64,000 bases of DNA from Desmodus rotundus (Eukaryota; Chordata; Mammalia; Chiroptera; Phyllostomidae), in assembly GCF_022682495.2 (NCBI RefSeq), contig NC_071392.1, forward strand, positions 84,026,797 to 84,090,796, given 5' to 3'. Shown piece by piece: positions 1-11,371 of the stretch (its first letter is position 1; each line of letters begins with the position of its first letter). Position numbers and translations under genes: made by a program. Under the pieces are notes generated by a model. It saw only the letters and a list, made by a program, of their open reading frames with translations. It did no database searches and was not told the origin of the DNA.

Positions 1-1705
1 CTCAGTTCTGAGCTTCAGTTCCCCTTCTAGAAGTCCAATAGACATCATGGGGTCCCATCAGACTGAACTCAGATCTCTATCTCACCCCATTTTGCCTACT
101 AGTTGTGTCCAGCAGTCCTCTCACATTCCCAGGCTTGAAAGCTTAGAGTCTGGTGTCTGCGTGGGAGTCTGTTAGAAGCTGGTGAACTAAGAACGAGTGT
201 GCTTTTCCCACCCATAGGGATCTATTGTAGGCAGAGGGGGTTGACCTATCAATAGCTGCATGTAGAGTTTGATTGGAGGTATAGTAGGAGTCTCTACAGG
301 TTCAGTTGGGGCTCAAGAGGAAAGTGGTCCTTCTATCCTGAGGGTCAAGGCTCCCTTGGCTCGAATTGGGTATTTACAGTTGGACCATATAGGGGGAAGA
401 CATTCCAATCAGAGAGACCAAGGAAGGTAAAGAAGGGGGGTAGGTCAGGCAGCCTGGGGAGTTTGGCACCATACAGATTGGGTGAAGCTGGAGTTTGGAG
501 TGGTAGAGGAAGGGAGAGGCATGAAAGATGGACCTGAAGAGAGAAGTGGGGGCCAGACCATGACCTCCCCCTTGAATGTCATTCTAAAGAATTTAGGCTT
601 CATTCTGAAGATAGTAGGGGCACCAGCAGATGGAGAGGGGCATCTCCCGGAGAGGGAAGACTGGGTGGGGGGAGGGAGCCCAGCTCAGACACATCTGTTA
701 GGGTTCAGGTGAGTGCCTGTGAGCCCCCTGGGAGTGGCAGTGGGTGGAGGAGGACAGCAGACCTGAGAGCAGTTAGTTAGGTCAGCGCAGAGTCGATGGC
801 ACTGAGTGCTGATGGGTGTAGAGGGTAAGAGAAGGAGTCATCCACAGTGGCTCTTGGGTGACGGGGTGCGTGTGGGTGTGTGTGAAAGTAAATCCTGTTT
901 AGACACTAAGGTCAAGGGTGTCTGGACTTCCACAGGGCAATGCCTAGATGTACATGAATGTAAGTCTGGAGACTGGTAGAGGAGGACTGGACTGGAGGTC
1001 AAGGTTCTGTCATCAGGAGGTGCTAGCTGAGGGCGTGAGGGGCTAGAGAGAGAGGGCAAAAGTTGGTGAAGGTTAGGAGCTGAGACACATCAGTGTCTGT
1101 GGGACACCTGAGGAAGAATGGCCGGGAGGCCAGGCCCAGACAGGGCAGCTGCAAGGCGGGGGTAGAAGCTTGGAGAGTGAAGAGAAGAGTGGGTCAGGAA
1201 GAATGAGGTTGTAGATTTAATTAGGACAAAAGTGGGACCGGGTCCTTGAGCCTGGCAAGTGGAAGGCTTGGTGAGTTTGGGGGAACAGTGTTGGTGCAGC
1301 AGGGTGGAGGGCAGAGTGGGTGGGAGGGAGCTTTGACCAAGGGAAAGGGCTGGAGGGTAGGCTAGTGAGGGCAGCGCCTGGAGAGGCCACAAAGCCCCCT
1401 GGGAGATGGGGGGCATCCACCGGCTGGTGGGAAGGGGGTGGGCAGAGAAGGAAGAGCCGAGAAGCTGGAAGCCACGGTACTGTGAAGGTGTCTGCTGTCC
1501 TAGTGTAGAGGAGTTTGCGGGGAAGTTCAGGACTTTCGGGGAGGCCTTTAGTCAGAGAATGCCTCCTCCCATGTCCCTGGGGAGCTGTGCGGGAGGAGCA
1601 GGAGAAGGCAGGGGACTCTCCTGACTTGTTAGGTCTTTGGCAGTTGAGATGTTGCGATCCCTGTGCCCCAACCACCCCTTACCTTTTCTCTCCGTTTCCC
1701 TGTAG
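1..1705 (+). other. ADCK2 intron (3' part)
   Basis: Non-coding, G-rich intron sequence ending in the pyrimidine-rich acceptor TTTCCCTGTAG at 1705. A diffuse L2-like stretch may lie near 545-640 (pattern of a transcript-sense L2 body), but it is too decayed to assign firmly. The reading frames here are short, low-complexity and on both strands, and none resembles a known protein. No bat SINE is seen. Confidence 0.7.
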
Positions 1706-1834
1706 ATCGACCTGCGCTACGAAGCTCGGAACCTGGAACACTTCCAGTGCAACTTCCTGAACGTGACATCTGTCAGATTCCCCACCCCCCTGCATCCCTT
1801 CGTCACCAGGGATGTTTTGGTGGAGACATATGAA
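1706..1834 (+). CDS. ADCK2: ADCK2 coding exon (first in window)
   Basis: 129 nt, 43 codons, phase 0 at both ends. The frame reads IDLRYEARNLEHFQCNF and continues through FPTPLHPFVTRDVLVETYE. This is the C-lobe-proximal part of the UbiB kinase core, ending with the conserved VLVE segment that precedes the helix before the catalytic loop. Acceptor TGTAG at 1701-1705, donor GTAAGA at 1835. It is recognised by close similarity to mammalian ADCK2. Confidence 0.95.
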
Positions 1835-2816
1835 GTAAGAGTCCGAACTCACCTGGCCGTGCCTTTCACTCACAGCTGGGCAGTCTCCGTGTCACCCGAA
1901 GGCTTTAGTCTGAAAAGACAGGAGCCAAGAGCATGCGATTATTACATGTGAGAGGAGCTTGCATGTGCCGCGAGGGTGGGCAGGGGTACAGCGAGGTGGC
2001 TGAGTGGCCTTGGACTTTGTGGATGTGAAAATCCGCTCTGCCACTTTATATGCTGGGTGACTTTAGCTTCCTCATGTATGACAGCTGGCCACTGCTCCTG
2101 CCTCAGAGGGGTGTCCCAGGAGTCAGGGACACATTGAATGCAGAGTGCCCTCAGCTAGAGTTTGCAGAGAGGAAGTGCTTAACAGGTGTTTGTGTCATGT
2201 CCCTGGCCTTAGCAGTCTCCTGGTCTGGCCCCCTCTGCAAAGATGGTAATATGACATCCAGGGAAGTGACGCCACCTCCCAACGTTACTAAGCTGTGCGA
2301 CCCTGAGCAAGCTACTTATACTCTCTGGGCTTTAGTTCTTTAATTTGTTAATTAGGGATAACAAGATCACAGTGGGCTGCTCTGACAATTAAATAACTAA
2401 TCTATATGAAATGCTTATTTGCTAGTTCCCCTTTCTGCTCCCCCCACCCTTTTTTTCCATTTTCCTGCTCAGGGTCACAGTACTCATTCATGGCTCTCTA
2501 GGCTGACTCTTGACTAGCTGAGTAGCTCTCCGGGGCCTGTTCCTGTCTCTTCCCACCACACGGCAGCGTCCTGACCTGTGGGTGGCAGAGTCAGCGGGCT
2601 GCCTCTCTAATAAACCTGTGGGACTTAATTTTCCTTTGAGAAATGGAAGGGAAGGGAAACGTAAAAGTTAAAATCAACTTGTGGGCAACAGACTCATACA
2701 GGTTCTAAGAAAGGAAGAGCTCTTTGGGTCGACAGGAAGGGAACACCATGTGCCCTGTGGGGCTGAGGAGCAGGGCTGTCCAGGGTAAAGCTGTCCCCTC
2801 CCTGATTTTCTCAAAG
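1835..2816 (+). other. ADCK2 intron with MIR
   Basis: 982-nt intron. Positions about 2285-2425 resemble a forward MIR SINE: the CTGTGCGACCCTGAGCAAG core is followed by a CTCTGGGCTTTAGTT stretch and a decayed 3' part. The rest is unique sequence. Confidence 0.65.
2285..2425 (+). repeat. MIR SINE
   Basis: It has the MIR core pattern (gctgtgcgaccctgagcaag, then ctctctgggctttagtt) and an AT-rich tail ending near ATGCTTA. It is an ancient mammalian tRNA-derived SINE, heavily diverged. Limits are approximate. Confidence 0.65.
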
Positions 2817-2912
2817 GAGAGCGTGCCAGTGTCCAGTTACCAGCAGGCAGGGATTCCCGTGGACTTGAAGAGGAAGATTGCTCGGCTGGGGATCAACATG
2901 CTCCTGAAGATG
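2817..2912 (+). CDS. ADCK2: ADCK2 coding exon
   Basis: 96 nt, 32 codons, phase 0. It reads ESVPVSSYQQAGIPVDLKRK then IARLGINMLLKM. It joins the previous exon as ETYE-ESVPVSS and the next as LLKM-IFVDNF. The helix encoded here leads into the catalytic loop of the ABC1 kinase fold. The acceptor TCAAAG has a moderate pyrimidine tract; the donor is GTAAGC. Confidence 0.95.
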
Positions 2913-5070
2913 GTAAGCTCACGGGCTGGGAGAGGGTGCTGAGGCCCAGCATGTGGGGAAATGGCAGGGACCCTGCTCAGCTACCCTGGGTGGAGGGCAA
3001 GCCAAGTGTAGAGTCTACTCTAGAAATAGCTGAGCCTACAAGATACCCGTTCACCCTACAGCTCTCTGCTATGCACGTTCTCAGTGGCTTGCGCTCCGTC
3101 ACCTTGCAAGGTGCTGTGGGAAGGGCCTGCCCAAGTTGTCTACAAACAGCCTAAGACAATATCATATGTTACATGTTGCTTCATTCATTCGTTCAGCGAG
3201 TATTTATTGAGCGCTTGCTACGCGCCAGGCAGTGCTGGCTCTACAGTAGTGAGCAAAACAGACGTGGTTACAGCGTGCACAGAACTACCGTTTAGTGGGA
3301 AGACCAGCCATGAGTAAGTCAATTATATGTAGGGTAAGTACAGGTACCAGAGGATCATTTAAGAGGGGCCTGTCCCAGCCCAGAGATTTACTCAGGAAGT
3401 GGCTCCATCTCAGCTGGGATGTGAAGGAAGTCTAGGCGTCACCCATGAGAGGACGGCCTGGCAATGATTTAATGAACTGATACTTAGAAAAGGACATGGT
3501 GAGCCCTGAGCAATGTCAGTTATCAGTGCATCAGCAGTAATAGTAGCAACCCGGCACTGGGGCAGCTCACGTGCAGGAGCACAGCATCGTCTAGGGTCTG
3601 AGGTCTTCCTGGTGGTTGGCACAGAAGAGTGGTTGAGGGGTGGGTGGATGGCAGGGTCTAGGCTGGATAGGCAGGATGAGTGCCCAGGCCTGGAGGGTGC
3701 AGAATTGGGGTAAGAAGGCACCAGGTGTGTGGTCTGAGAGCGGGAGGAAAGAACGGATAACAGAGAAGGAGCCATGGGGCCCGAGGTGAGCAGGATGGTG
3801 GTGTGGTGCAAGCTGACGGCGAGGTGGAGGCTGTAAGCATCCCTGCAGAGAGGCAGCCGACTCCACCCCCAGCCCAGGGTCCATGGGTGTTGAGGGTCAG
3901 CAGCCCCCACCCACGGGGCTCCTGGGGAAGTGAGGTTGTCATGGGAGAGCCAGGTTTCCACTTGTCAGTGCAGTGGAAGCTTAGTGGGCAGAGGACTTTG
4001 TCCCCAATAACAGGGCTCCAACGGGCACTGTGGGGGAGGGGAGGACACAGAAGGGAGGCCAGGGGAGAAGCCCAGTAAGCAGCACTCAGGAGTGGGGAGA
4101 TCACGGGGCGGGGGGGGGGGGGCTTCCATCTCCTGGGATCAAGGATGGGGGCATAGGCCCCGAGGGGATGAGCTGACAGCAAGGTGCCAGGAGGTTTGGA
4201 AACAGGGTCACGTACTAGTAGCTTCCCCAGTTCCTAGGATTTTCACCCAGGTAGCAGCAGCCTCTGACCAGCAAAGCCAGGATCTGGACTGGGAGGGGCT
4301 CTGGCCTGTGTCCAGGAGGGCTCTGTGCCAGCCAGAAGGAGTTTCCTGAGTGCCTCTCCAGAAGCGGCTGCTCTGCACCTCCACACTAGATTTCTCCTTC
4401 TTCCCCTTCCAGAAAGATTGCTGGTGGTTTCTCTGACCACTGAGGTGACCTCTCACGGGAGGCAGATTTCTGTTCCACAAACTCAAGCCTGACTTCCTGT
4501 CTGTCACAGTCCCTGGGGCTTTCCTTCCTGCTTAGCGGGTTCAAAGCCATTTCTCCCCGCCTGCCCAATGCTGGGTGCCAGGAGGTGGTCGTCAGTTTCA
4601 GTGTTAGACGTCACTGTGTGGACACATGGAGGTAATGGAGGGCAAGTCTGACTCAGGAAATATTTGAAATAAAGGAAGTTCCATGAAGTTTAAGAGCAGA
4701 GAGGTGTGGGGAAAAATCTTTAAACAGTGAGTAGGTGCTTATTTTAATTTGAATATTAACAGCTTGAATCATAGAGTAAAAATAAGTCTTTCTGAAATGC
4801 AGCACAGTCTTTGATTTTTTATGTTTCCTATAATCTTTTTTAATGCTCTTGACTTGGAAAATAACTTTTCTCTTGAAAACCCACCTGGCCTGTCCCTTTA
4901 CAAGTTCTGAACTGATGACATCAAACAATGAGGCTTTATCACAGGCACACTTCTCTGCTGCTCATCACTGGGAGCAAACTGTCACCCTGGCAGCTTTTCC
5001 CACGCGTGGCCTGGTGGTGATGGGGCAGTGAGGACTGACTTAGCCCTGAAGAGTGCTGATCTCTTTCCAG
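2913..5070 (+). other. ADCK2 intron with L2 remnants
   Basis: 2,158-nt intron. About 3175-3430 is an inverted L2 3' end (ATTTATTGAGCGCTTGCTACG, then GCCAGGCAGTGCTGGC). A further diffuse L2-like body may extend to about 4080. A run of ten or more G lies at about 4107-4120. Long reading frames on the minus strand at 3410-4182 are low-complexity and not protein-like. Confidence 0.6.
3175..3430 (-). repeat. L2 LINE 3' fragment
   Basis: The sequence reads TTCATTCATTCGTTCAGCGA, then TATTTATTGAGCGCTTGCTA and AGTAGTGAGCAAAACAGACG. This is the familiar reverse complement of the L2 3' end. Diverged, with soft limits. Confidence 0.6.
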
Positions 5071-5322
5071 ATATTTGTGGACAACTTTGTCCATGCAGAC
5101 CTTCACCCTGGGAACATCCTGGTCCAGGGTGCCGATGGTCTTTCTGAGAGCCAAGAGGCACGGCTGCAGCCGGTGGATGTCTGTGACGCGCTGGTGGTGT
5201 CCATGACTCCTGCACGGTGCCCGCTGCGCCTGGTGCTCCTGGATGCTGGCATCGTGGCTGAGCTGCAGGCCGCGGACCTCAGGAACTTCCGGGCAGTTTT
5301 CATGGCTGTGGCGATGGGGCAG
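5071..5322 (+). CDS. ADCK2: ADCK2 catalytic-loop exon
   Basis: 252 nt, 84 codons, phase 0. It contains the UbiB catalytic loop FVHADLHPGNILV (the HxD aspartate is codon 10 of the exon) and the metal-binding LVLLDAGIVAEL, the family's equivalent of DFG. About 45 residues between the two motifs form a variable insert (GADGLSESQEARLQ...). Both motifs are complete, so this bat copy keeps the residues expected for phosphotransfer or ATP hydrolysis. The exon ends RAVFMAVAMGQ before donor GTGAGA. Confidence 0.97.
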
Positions 5323-6148
5323 GTGAGACCCACTGGGCCCTCGGGAGTTGGGCCCAAATCTTTTAGGCTCTTGAGAACTTCAGGGCTCCTCAGCCTTCGT
5401 CACTCTGGTAAATGTCCACGTCTGCCAAAGGTGCTCCTGACAGAAACGTCATGGGTCTGTAGTCAGAACGGGCTGGTGCCTGTGCCTGAGGCCAGTTCCA
5501 AACAGGTTTAGGATAGGAAGAAACGCCTCCTTCCCAAATGCCACTGTGTAGTTTGTGTGGTACTTTCTTGTCCTCCCTCAGCAAGCACATAGGTGGACAC
5601 TAGGAAGGCTGGCTCCTGCTCAGGAGGCTTCTGAGGGGCGAACAGAGGCTTCAGCCTGAGCCAGTGTAAAGTGTCCCCTGGGTCACAGTGGCAGGTAGGG
5701 TGGGACGTGTTCCCCTGCACGAGTTTGGGTGGAAGAAGGAGGTCACAGCCCGAGGAGGGACAGCTTGACCCCTGGGGCAGTGCTGTGGGAAGTGAAAGGC
5801 ATTAGCAGTAACCACCAGGGCAGATGGGTATTTGGGACCAAGGAGGCTTTGGTCAGAGGGTAGCCTGGATGGAGGAGGAGCGAGAAGGCCCTGCACAGAG
5901 GCTGGGCCAGCTGTGAGGAAGAAATTTTGTCGGGGCAGAAAGGGAGCCCAGGAGGACAGCATGGCTGGTCCAGCCGGGTGGCAGGTCCTGGTGGCTCTGA
6001 TGCCAAGCTGGTTGGTCAGCAGTGGCCAAAGTTAGGACAGTAGAAGAGTTAGGTGGAAACAACTAGGACATGGAGAAGTTTGGGCTGAGCACCTAGTTCT
6101 GTGTCCTCCTGACTCTATGGAAAGTTTCTCTTCTTTTGCATCTTCCAG
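5323..6148 (+). other. ADCK2 intron
   Basis: 826-nt intron, unique sequence with no repeat I can name. It ends in the acceptor TTTTGCATCTTCCAG. Confidence 0.75.
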
Positions 6149-6277
6149 GGCCAAAGAGTGGCTGAGCTCATCCTGCATCACGCTCGGGCCAATGAGTGCA
6201 GAGACGTGGAGCGATTCAAGGCTGAGATGGCCACACTGGTGACCCAGGCCAGGAAGGACACCATCACCCTCGAAAAG
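6149..6277 (+). CDS. ADCK2: ADCK2 coding exon
   Basis: 129 nt, 43 codons, phase 0. It reads GQRVAELILHHARANECRDV and continues ERFKAEMATLVTQARKDTITLEK. This is the helical C-terminal region after the DxG motif. Donor is GTGAGC. Confidence 0.95.
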
Positions 6278-7160
6278 GTGAGCAGGCCACTCGAGGGGCA
6301 GGGGCCTTGCTCTTGCCCTTGGACAGAACAGACCCCAAGTTGAAGGGGGACCTTTTAATGGGAAGATGTCTCGAGGGGGTTTGAGTTTTAGGGCAGATAA
6401 AGAACAAACCTTTCCTCTGCCCACATCTCCCAGGTGGGAGGAGGCCCACTGACATCTCTGGCTCTCGAGTGGTCCTTGGCCAGGTTCTTCAGGGTGGCTG
6501 CTGGGGCAGTATTTATAGTGTCGCACCCCTCCCTGTCTGGGGTGTAGCTGTTTTCTTGTTTTGGAGCTCAGCCAAGCTTGGAGGGAGAGACGACCAAGGT
6601 CTCTGAGTGGCCCAAGGACTTACCTCACACTCACCTCCTCTATTTAGACCTGAGCCAGAGCCCAATTTGTATCTTACACTCAGTTCTAGGAAACTGACTG
6701 TTTTCTCCCCAAGTTCAGGGTCTACACAGCAGGATCAAGTCAGAGTAAGCAGGGGCCATGGGCAATGAGGAGCGGCAGCTGGCGCCCAGGCACTACCAAT
6801 CTCCCTTATTTAGTATGTGCTGTGGGTAGACTCGCACAGGGGTAGCCGGGCCTCCTGGCCTCTTCCTGGAAGGAGTCTTTGCATTCAGCCTCCTCATAAT
6901 TGAAATGGGAGTTGGGTTTGTACATGTGCAGTCCTTCTGGAGTTTGTCAATCAGTCCCTTTTCACTCACTGGTGTGTGTGTCTGTGTGTGAGAGAGAATG
7001 TGTGTCAGTGTGTGAGAGAGAAAGAGAGAGAGACAAGGGGAGAGAAAGAGAGAGAGGTTGGTGGGATGTGGGCAGGATAGGGGCCTAGAAGGGACAGAAG
7101 TGGTGCCAGGGCCTCCACACTCTAGGTCTGCAGTCAGCTTTATTTTATTCTCTTTTTCAG
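6278..7160 (+). other. ADCK2 intron with GT/GA microsatellite
   Basis: 883-nt intron. A compound (GT)n/(GA)n simple repeat lies at about 6971-7057. The rest is unique sequence. Confidence 0.75.
6971..7057. repeat. Compound GT/GA microsatellite
   Basis: TGTGTGTGTCTGTGTGTGAG is followed by two AGAGAGAA-type blocks and ends AAAGAGAGAGAGG. It is an interrupted dinucleotide tract and likely polymorphic. Confidence 0.9.
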
Positions 7161-7214
7161 CTTCAAGTTTCCAGCCTTCTCTCGAGCGTCTTTAAGTTAC
7201 TGATGACTCACAAG
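7161..7214 (+). CDS. ADCK2: ADCK2 coding exon (54 nt)
   Basis: 18 codons, phase 0: LQVSSLLSSVFKLLMTHK. The acceptor CTCTTTTTCAG is strong and the donor is GTGAGG. A small helical exon in the C-terminal part of the kinase-like domain. Confidence 0.93.
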
Positions 7215-8282
7215 GTGAGGCCCCAGGCCGAGCTGAGCCTCTGTGCTCTGGTCAGCCTGGAGGGAGCTGTCTGGGGAGGCCGGTGGGTGGCCACAGAGTG
7301 GTGAGGAGTACTTCTCTCTAAGAGCTCTTGTTTTTGAGAACATTCTCCATCCCAATTGAGTAGCGTGAAGAGTGCTGCCCTGGGTACTCACTACATCCAG
7401 CACACTGTTGCCACACTGTCGGTCTGTGTCTCTGTCAGACTCTGCCATCCAAGCATCTATGATACTGAGTGGTGGAAAAATGGATTTACAAATGTGAAAA
7501 GTCTAACTAAAGCTTTCATGCCCTTTCCCTCCTCCGTTCACGCTAACGATGCTTGGTTAAGCTCAGTCATCTCTTTCCTGTGTGGTATGAAGTCCTGGGG
7601 TTCAGTGTGGCCCGAGGGGAGGTGCCTCTTGTGCTGGTGTGTTCAGAGACCCCGGCACGGCTGTCCTGGCCATTGCCTCCTGTCCCCTGTCCTCTGGAGG
7701 AAGGTAGTCTCAAAGTTCTTCACCTTGGCCCTTGTCTGTCTCCTTGTGATGAAGTGTGGCCTTGGGCTATTCTTCAAAGTAAAGCTGCCAGCCAAGGGTA
7801 TAAGGAATTGAGGGCAGGGAAGATTCTTGTCCGAAGGTGGACTTTTCCATTGTTTCTCTTGAGGTTCTGGGATCCGATAATGAAATACTGCATGGAAGAG
7901 GCAGCCATTTGTCAAGGATTGTAACATAGAATTAAGAGTCAGAGAGTTGGCTGGTCAGAAGAATGGCCCTTATTTAGATTTGTAATTTCCGATATATCTC
8001 TGAGATACTAGTTTTATTATTTTAAAGTCATACATGTGCTGTATATGAACACACACACGTCTCCCCCCGAATTTTTCCATAGTAATACTAGTAGATGGGA
8101 GGCTGGGTGGGTAGATGAGACGGTGGGGAAAACGATGGGGTAGGGAAGAGAATGCTTCATGGACAGTAAACACCACACGGGTGGGTACAAGAGGCTGAGA
8201 GCGGACAGCAACATGAACTCTCTCCAGAACTCTCTCTCTATACCCACGGGCTGTGGAAAGAACCACTTATTTTCTGTTTCAG
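7215..8282 (+). other. ADCK2 last intron
   Basis: 1,068-nt intron with no clear repeat. It ends in the strong acceptor TTATTTTCTGTTTCAG. Confidence 0.75.
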
Positions 8283-8423
8283 GTGAAACTTGAGAGCAAC
8301 TTTGCCTCCGTTGTGTTTGCCATCATGGTGCTAGAGGGGCTTGGCCGCTCGCTGGACCCCAAACTGGACATCCTGGAGGCAGCAAGGCCCTTCCTGCTGA
8401 AAGGACTAGTGTCTTCCCCCTGA
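8283..8423 (+). CDS. ADCK2: ADCK2 terminal coding exon
   Basis: 46 codons plus TGA at 8421-8423, phase 0 start. It reads VKLESNFASVVFAIMVLEGL, then GRSLDPKLDILEAARPFLL and a short divergent tail KGLVSSP. The VLEGLGRSLDP segment is conserved throughout the UbiB family. The 3' UTR continues to about 8718. Confidence 0.96.
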   Translation: MKLESNFASVVFAIMVLEGLGRSLDPKLDILEAARPFLLKGLVSSP

Positions 8424-8718
8424 CTATGGCTGTGGGTGTGCTGTGGCCTCCATCTCATCTGAGAACTGAAGGCCACTCCCAACAGCCTCTCCTGGGGCAG
8501 CTGGAACATTTATAAATCGGAATGTGTGGAGGGCAGACCGTTGTTTTTCACTCTGATTGGCTTTAGGCACCTGTTTAAACAGCTTTGGGTTATTTGGGGA
8601 AGTAAAGGGAGGGAAGGATCCTATCCATTCAGTTGTAGGAGCTGGGCCTGGTGGGAGACTCTATTTCAGGGAAAAGGTTCTGTGGAGGAGGACAAATAAA
8701 CTTAAATTATTTTGTTTT
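8424..8718 (+). other. ADCK2: ADCK2 3' UTR
   Basis: About 295 nt from the stop codon to the region after AATAAA at 8695-8700. The cleavage site is inferred, not seen. A T-rich tract (TTATTTTGTTTTCTTC) follows, as expected of a downstream element. Confidence 0.7.
8695..8700 (+). promoter_or_regulatory. ADCK2: ADCK2 poly(A) signal AATAAA
   Basis: Canonical hexamer 272 nt after the stop codon, followed within 20 nt by a T-rich downstream element. Confidence 0.75.
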
Positions 8719-9139
8719 CTTCTTTTTCTCTCTTCTCTTCTTCACCCTCTGTACTGCCTCATCAGGTGGGTCCCCCTGGACTCTGAGAATTAGGTTAGGA
8801 AATGTCACAGAATCCTATAGACCCATGACTTCCAATTTTTAAACGTACTCTCATTGGTAAGAAGTTGAATGCATTTATGTACACATACATATATAATTTA
8901 TTTATAAACTTTATAACTTTATACAGGTGATATACCACCACTAGCAAATATCTGGAGGTACAATATATACTTAGGGCAAATTTCATTGTACTCCAAATTA
9001 TTTTCTTTATACTTTTAAACATTTTTTGCCGACTTCTTGCTAAATTTTATCACAAGGTGAAAAAGGAAAGCAATATTAAATGTGGCTGCTATATTAGGGA
9101 CAGGAGCAGAATCAGCTCTGCCCTCTTCTTTTCTTTTTT

Positions 9140-9327
9140 AAATTTTTTAAAAAATTGACTTTAGGGGTACGGGGGTGGGGGAGAAAGAGAGAGAAACACC
9201 AATTTGTTGTCCCACTATTTACGCACTCATTGGTTGCTTCTTGTAAGTGTTCTGAGGATTGAACCCACAACCTAGGCGTATCTGGTCAATGCCTACTGGT
9301 CAACCAACTGACCTACCCAACCAGGGC
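9140..9327 (-). repeat. tRNA-derived bat SINE (diverged)
   Basis: In reverse complement it begins CCTGGTTGGGTAGGTCAGTTG and ends in a CTCTCTTTCTC tract and an A/T-rich tail. It has the body of a Ves-like SINE but is more diverged than the other copies. Confidence 0.75.
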
Positions 9328-10204
9328 AGCTCTGCCTTCTTAAAGTTCTCCTGGGCTCGCATGGTAGTACTCAGGCTGTGGTTTCTCTGAGCAATGTTCA
9401 GGCCCTCGTCTGTCTGTCCAGGGTTAGTGTTGGTTAATAGTAATATATAGGTCATATAATCAGTACATCCTCTTAACCAGGGCTTGAAATCTGCAGTAGC
9501 ACTCAGTGACACCCTAGCAGTGTTTTAAGGGGTGGTGGCCACTGCCTGCCCCTCTGTGCTGGGCCCGCCCACAGACTGTCCCCCCAAAGCTGACCTGACA
9601 TGGGTGGCCCTCATGGACTACGAGCATCCCTGGATCAGCTGGAGAGTGGATATTAGTAAAGCTGAATTTCTTATTTTTCTGAACAAAAATAGTACTTTCT
9701 CCCTCATCCCAGTGGCTCTCTTGTGTGCTTTGCAGACCACTGCTTTAGACACTGAGTGGAAGGTCAAGCCTTCCTGTTCTCTGAAAGCCCTGATCTGGCC
9801 ACAGGACTAGATTCTTCCATTCTTTCCTTCTCTAGGATCAAGATCCTCATTTCTGTCCTTTAGGGAGAAAGCCACACTTAGTTGCGCAGAGATTCCTTTG
9901 GTGAAGTTTGTTCCAGAGGAGTGGAGATGTATTACTTCCCAAGTCTTCAGGGGAGGGCATTCTAATCAGACAGGGAGGTAATGGGGTGGCTCGAGGTAGC
10001 TGGGAGAAGGAAGTGGCATTGTTCAGCTCCCTCCTCATGGGCACTCCAGCCAGACACACAGCCCCTGCACCCGGTACACACAGACTTACCTGGTGGGGCA
10101 AGACGGGGCACACACACAGAACAGGTGCCTCCTTGAGCCTACACCGGACCACAAAGCCTTTCCTTATAGCCGATAGATTTAATCAAGTCATCTGTGGTAT
10201 GTAT

Positions 10205-10460
10205 GAGTTATCTATCACTGCATAGAAACTACCCCAAAACTTTGTGGCTTAGAATAACATTTATTACCTTGCATATCTGCAAGTCAGAAATCTGGGTGCA
10301 GCTTAGCCAGATCCTCTGCTCAGGGTCTTGTTGCTACAGACCTTTGGAGGCTCCACTAGGGCAGGTCTGATGCCAAGCTCACGTCTGTAACTGTTGGCAT
10401 GATTCATTTCCTTGTGGACTGTTGGACTGATGGCCTTAGTTTCTCAGGAGCTATTATAGC
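10205..10460 (+). repeat. Ancient interspersed repeat, class not assigned
   Basis: The stretch TATCACTGCATAGAAACTAC through ACCCCAAAACTTTGTGGCTT, AGAATAACATTTATTACC and a GGACTGTTGGACTGATGGCC end matches a very common old mammalian repeat pattern. I recognise it as repetitive but cannot place the family with certainty. Confidence 0.55.
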
Positions 10461-10557
10461 AGCAACAGGAAATGAACACAGGCTGTATCGAAAAGGAGAA
10501 AAATGGTTAATGGATGTGCTTTGACATGTGTAATTTGCTGATTTTTAAAATAATCTG

Positions 10558-10728
10558 CCCTGGCCGGGCAGCGCAGTTGGTTGGAGCGTCATCCCCATAC
10601 GCCAAGGTTGTGGGTTTGATCTCCGGTCAGGACACGTACAAGAGTCAACCAACGGATGCATAAGCAAGCAGAACAACAAATCAATGTTCCTCTCTTTCTC
10701 TCTCTGAAATCAATAAAGACTAAAAAAT
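10558..10728 (+). repeat. tRNA-derived bat SINE, short-body variant
   Basis: Starts CCCTGGCCGGGCAGCGCAG, with a B-box-like GGGTTTGATCTCC, then CATAAGCAAGCAGAACAAC, a CTCTCTTTCTCTCTCT tract and the tail AATCAATAAAGACTAAAAAA. The same variant occurs at 60817. Confidence 0.85.
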
Positions 10729-11173
10729 AAGAATCTTTAAAATGCTAAATTTGATTTATATAGTCATCAACTTAAGAGAGTAAAGGCTCTTTTCTGGGGT
10801 GTAAGTGGATGAAGCAGCAGCGTGCTGTTTCCCTGCAGAGAGAGCACAGCTCCACTGCCTCTAAAGCAGGAACTGCAGGTTCATTTTAGTGCTCCTGAAA
10901 CCGCTGGGAAGACGGAGACGAGCTCCTTTCTTCCTGAGACTCACGAGAGTAAGAAATTAAATAAACAAAGTTTTGCAAACAATTTATTTTTCTCACCTTG
11001 CCTTGTTTTCTGTTTGCAGGTATAGAGTAAGTTCTTATTTGGGGTCAGATGTTCTGTTAGGTCATTTAGAGTCTGTCCGCACAGTTTGTCAGAATTTGAC
11101 TGGGAATTAGATCTGCCTTTAGAAGGTGACAGCTCAGGGCTTGGCGTCCTTTCCCTCACCTAAAATGCATCCA

Positions 11174-11371
11174 CTTGTCCTGATTGGTGTGGCTCAGTAG
11201 TCATCCTGCAAAAGCAAAGGGTTGCCAGTTCGATTCCTGGTCAGGGCACATGCCTAGGTTGCGGGTTTGGTCCCCCAGCGGGGCGTGTATGAGAGGCAAC
11301 TGATAGTGGTTTCTATCCCTCTCTTTCTTCCTCCCTTCCCCTCTCTCTAAAAGTAAAAATCTTAAAAAAAT
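11174..11371 (+). repeat. Ves SINE
   Basis: Body CCTGATTGGTGTGGCTCAGT, with B-box-like GTTCGATTCC and CAGGGCACATGCCTAGGTTG, then a CTCTCTTTCTTCCTCCC tract and an A-rich tail. It is flanked by the direct repeat AAATGCATCCA (11163-11173 and 11372-11382), a target-site duplication that confirms retroposition. Confidence 0.9.

Larger units (their letters stand above)
1..8718 (+). other. ADCK2: ADCK2 gene, 3' part (gene span)
   Basis: The span carries six coding exons on the + strand (1706-1834, 2817-2912, 5071-5322, 6149-6277, 7161-7214, 8283-8423). All six are phase 0 at both ends with GT-AG borders and together encode the last 266 residues of ADCK2, a UbiB/ABC1-family atypical kinase placed in mitochondria and linked in the literature to coenzyme Q and lipid metabolism. 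Human ADCK2 is about 626 residues, so roughly the first 360 residues (N-terminal targeting region and the family's ATP-binding motifs) lie upstream of the window. The kinase-like catalytic motif HADLHPGN and the metal-binding LDAG are both present and intact. No frameshift or stop is seen. The neighbours NDUFB2 and BRAF match the human order. Confidence 0.95.

Noticed and set aside
1090..1675. Overlapping open frames on both strands before the first ADCK2 exon
   Set aside because: Stop codons are depleted by high G+C. There is no family resemblance and no splice context.
3410..4182. Long minus-strand frames (174-183 codons) in an ADCK2 intron
   Set aside because: They are the reverse of G-rich, low-complexity intron and L2-like sequence. 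The peptides are Pro/Ser/Leu-rich without domains, and several frames are open at once.
5103..5357. Minus-strand 84-codon frame opposite the ADCK2 catalytic exon
   Set aside because: It is the antisense shadow of the conserved ADCK2 exon 5071-5322.
11174..11371. Possible tRNA gene (B-box-like GTTCGATTCC)
   Set aside because: The box belongs to the tRNA-derived head of a Ves SINE. No cloverleaf can be drawn, and a CT-rich body and A-tail follow. The same applies to the other SINEs.
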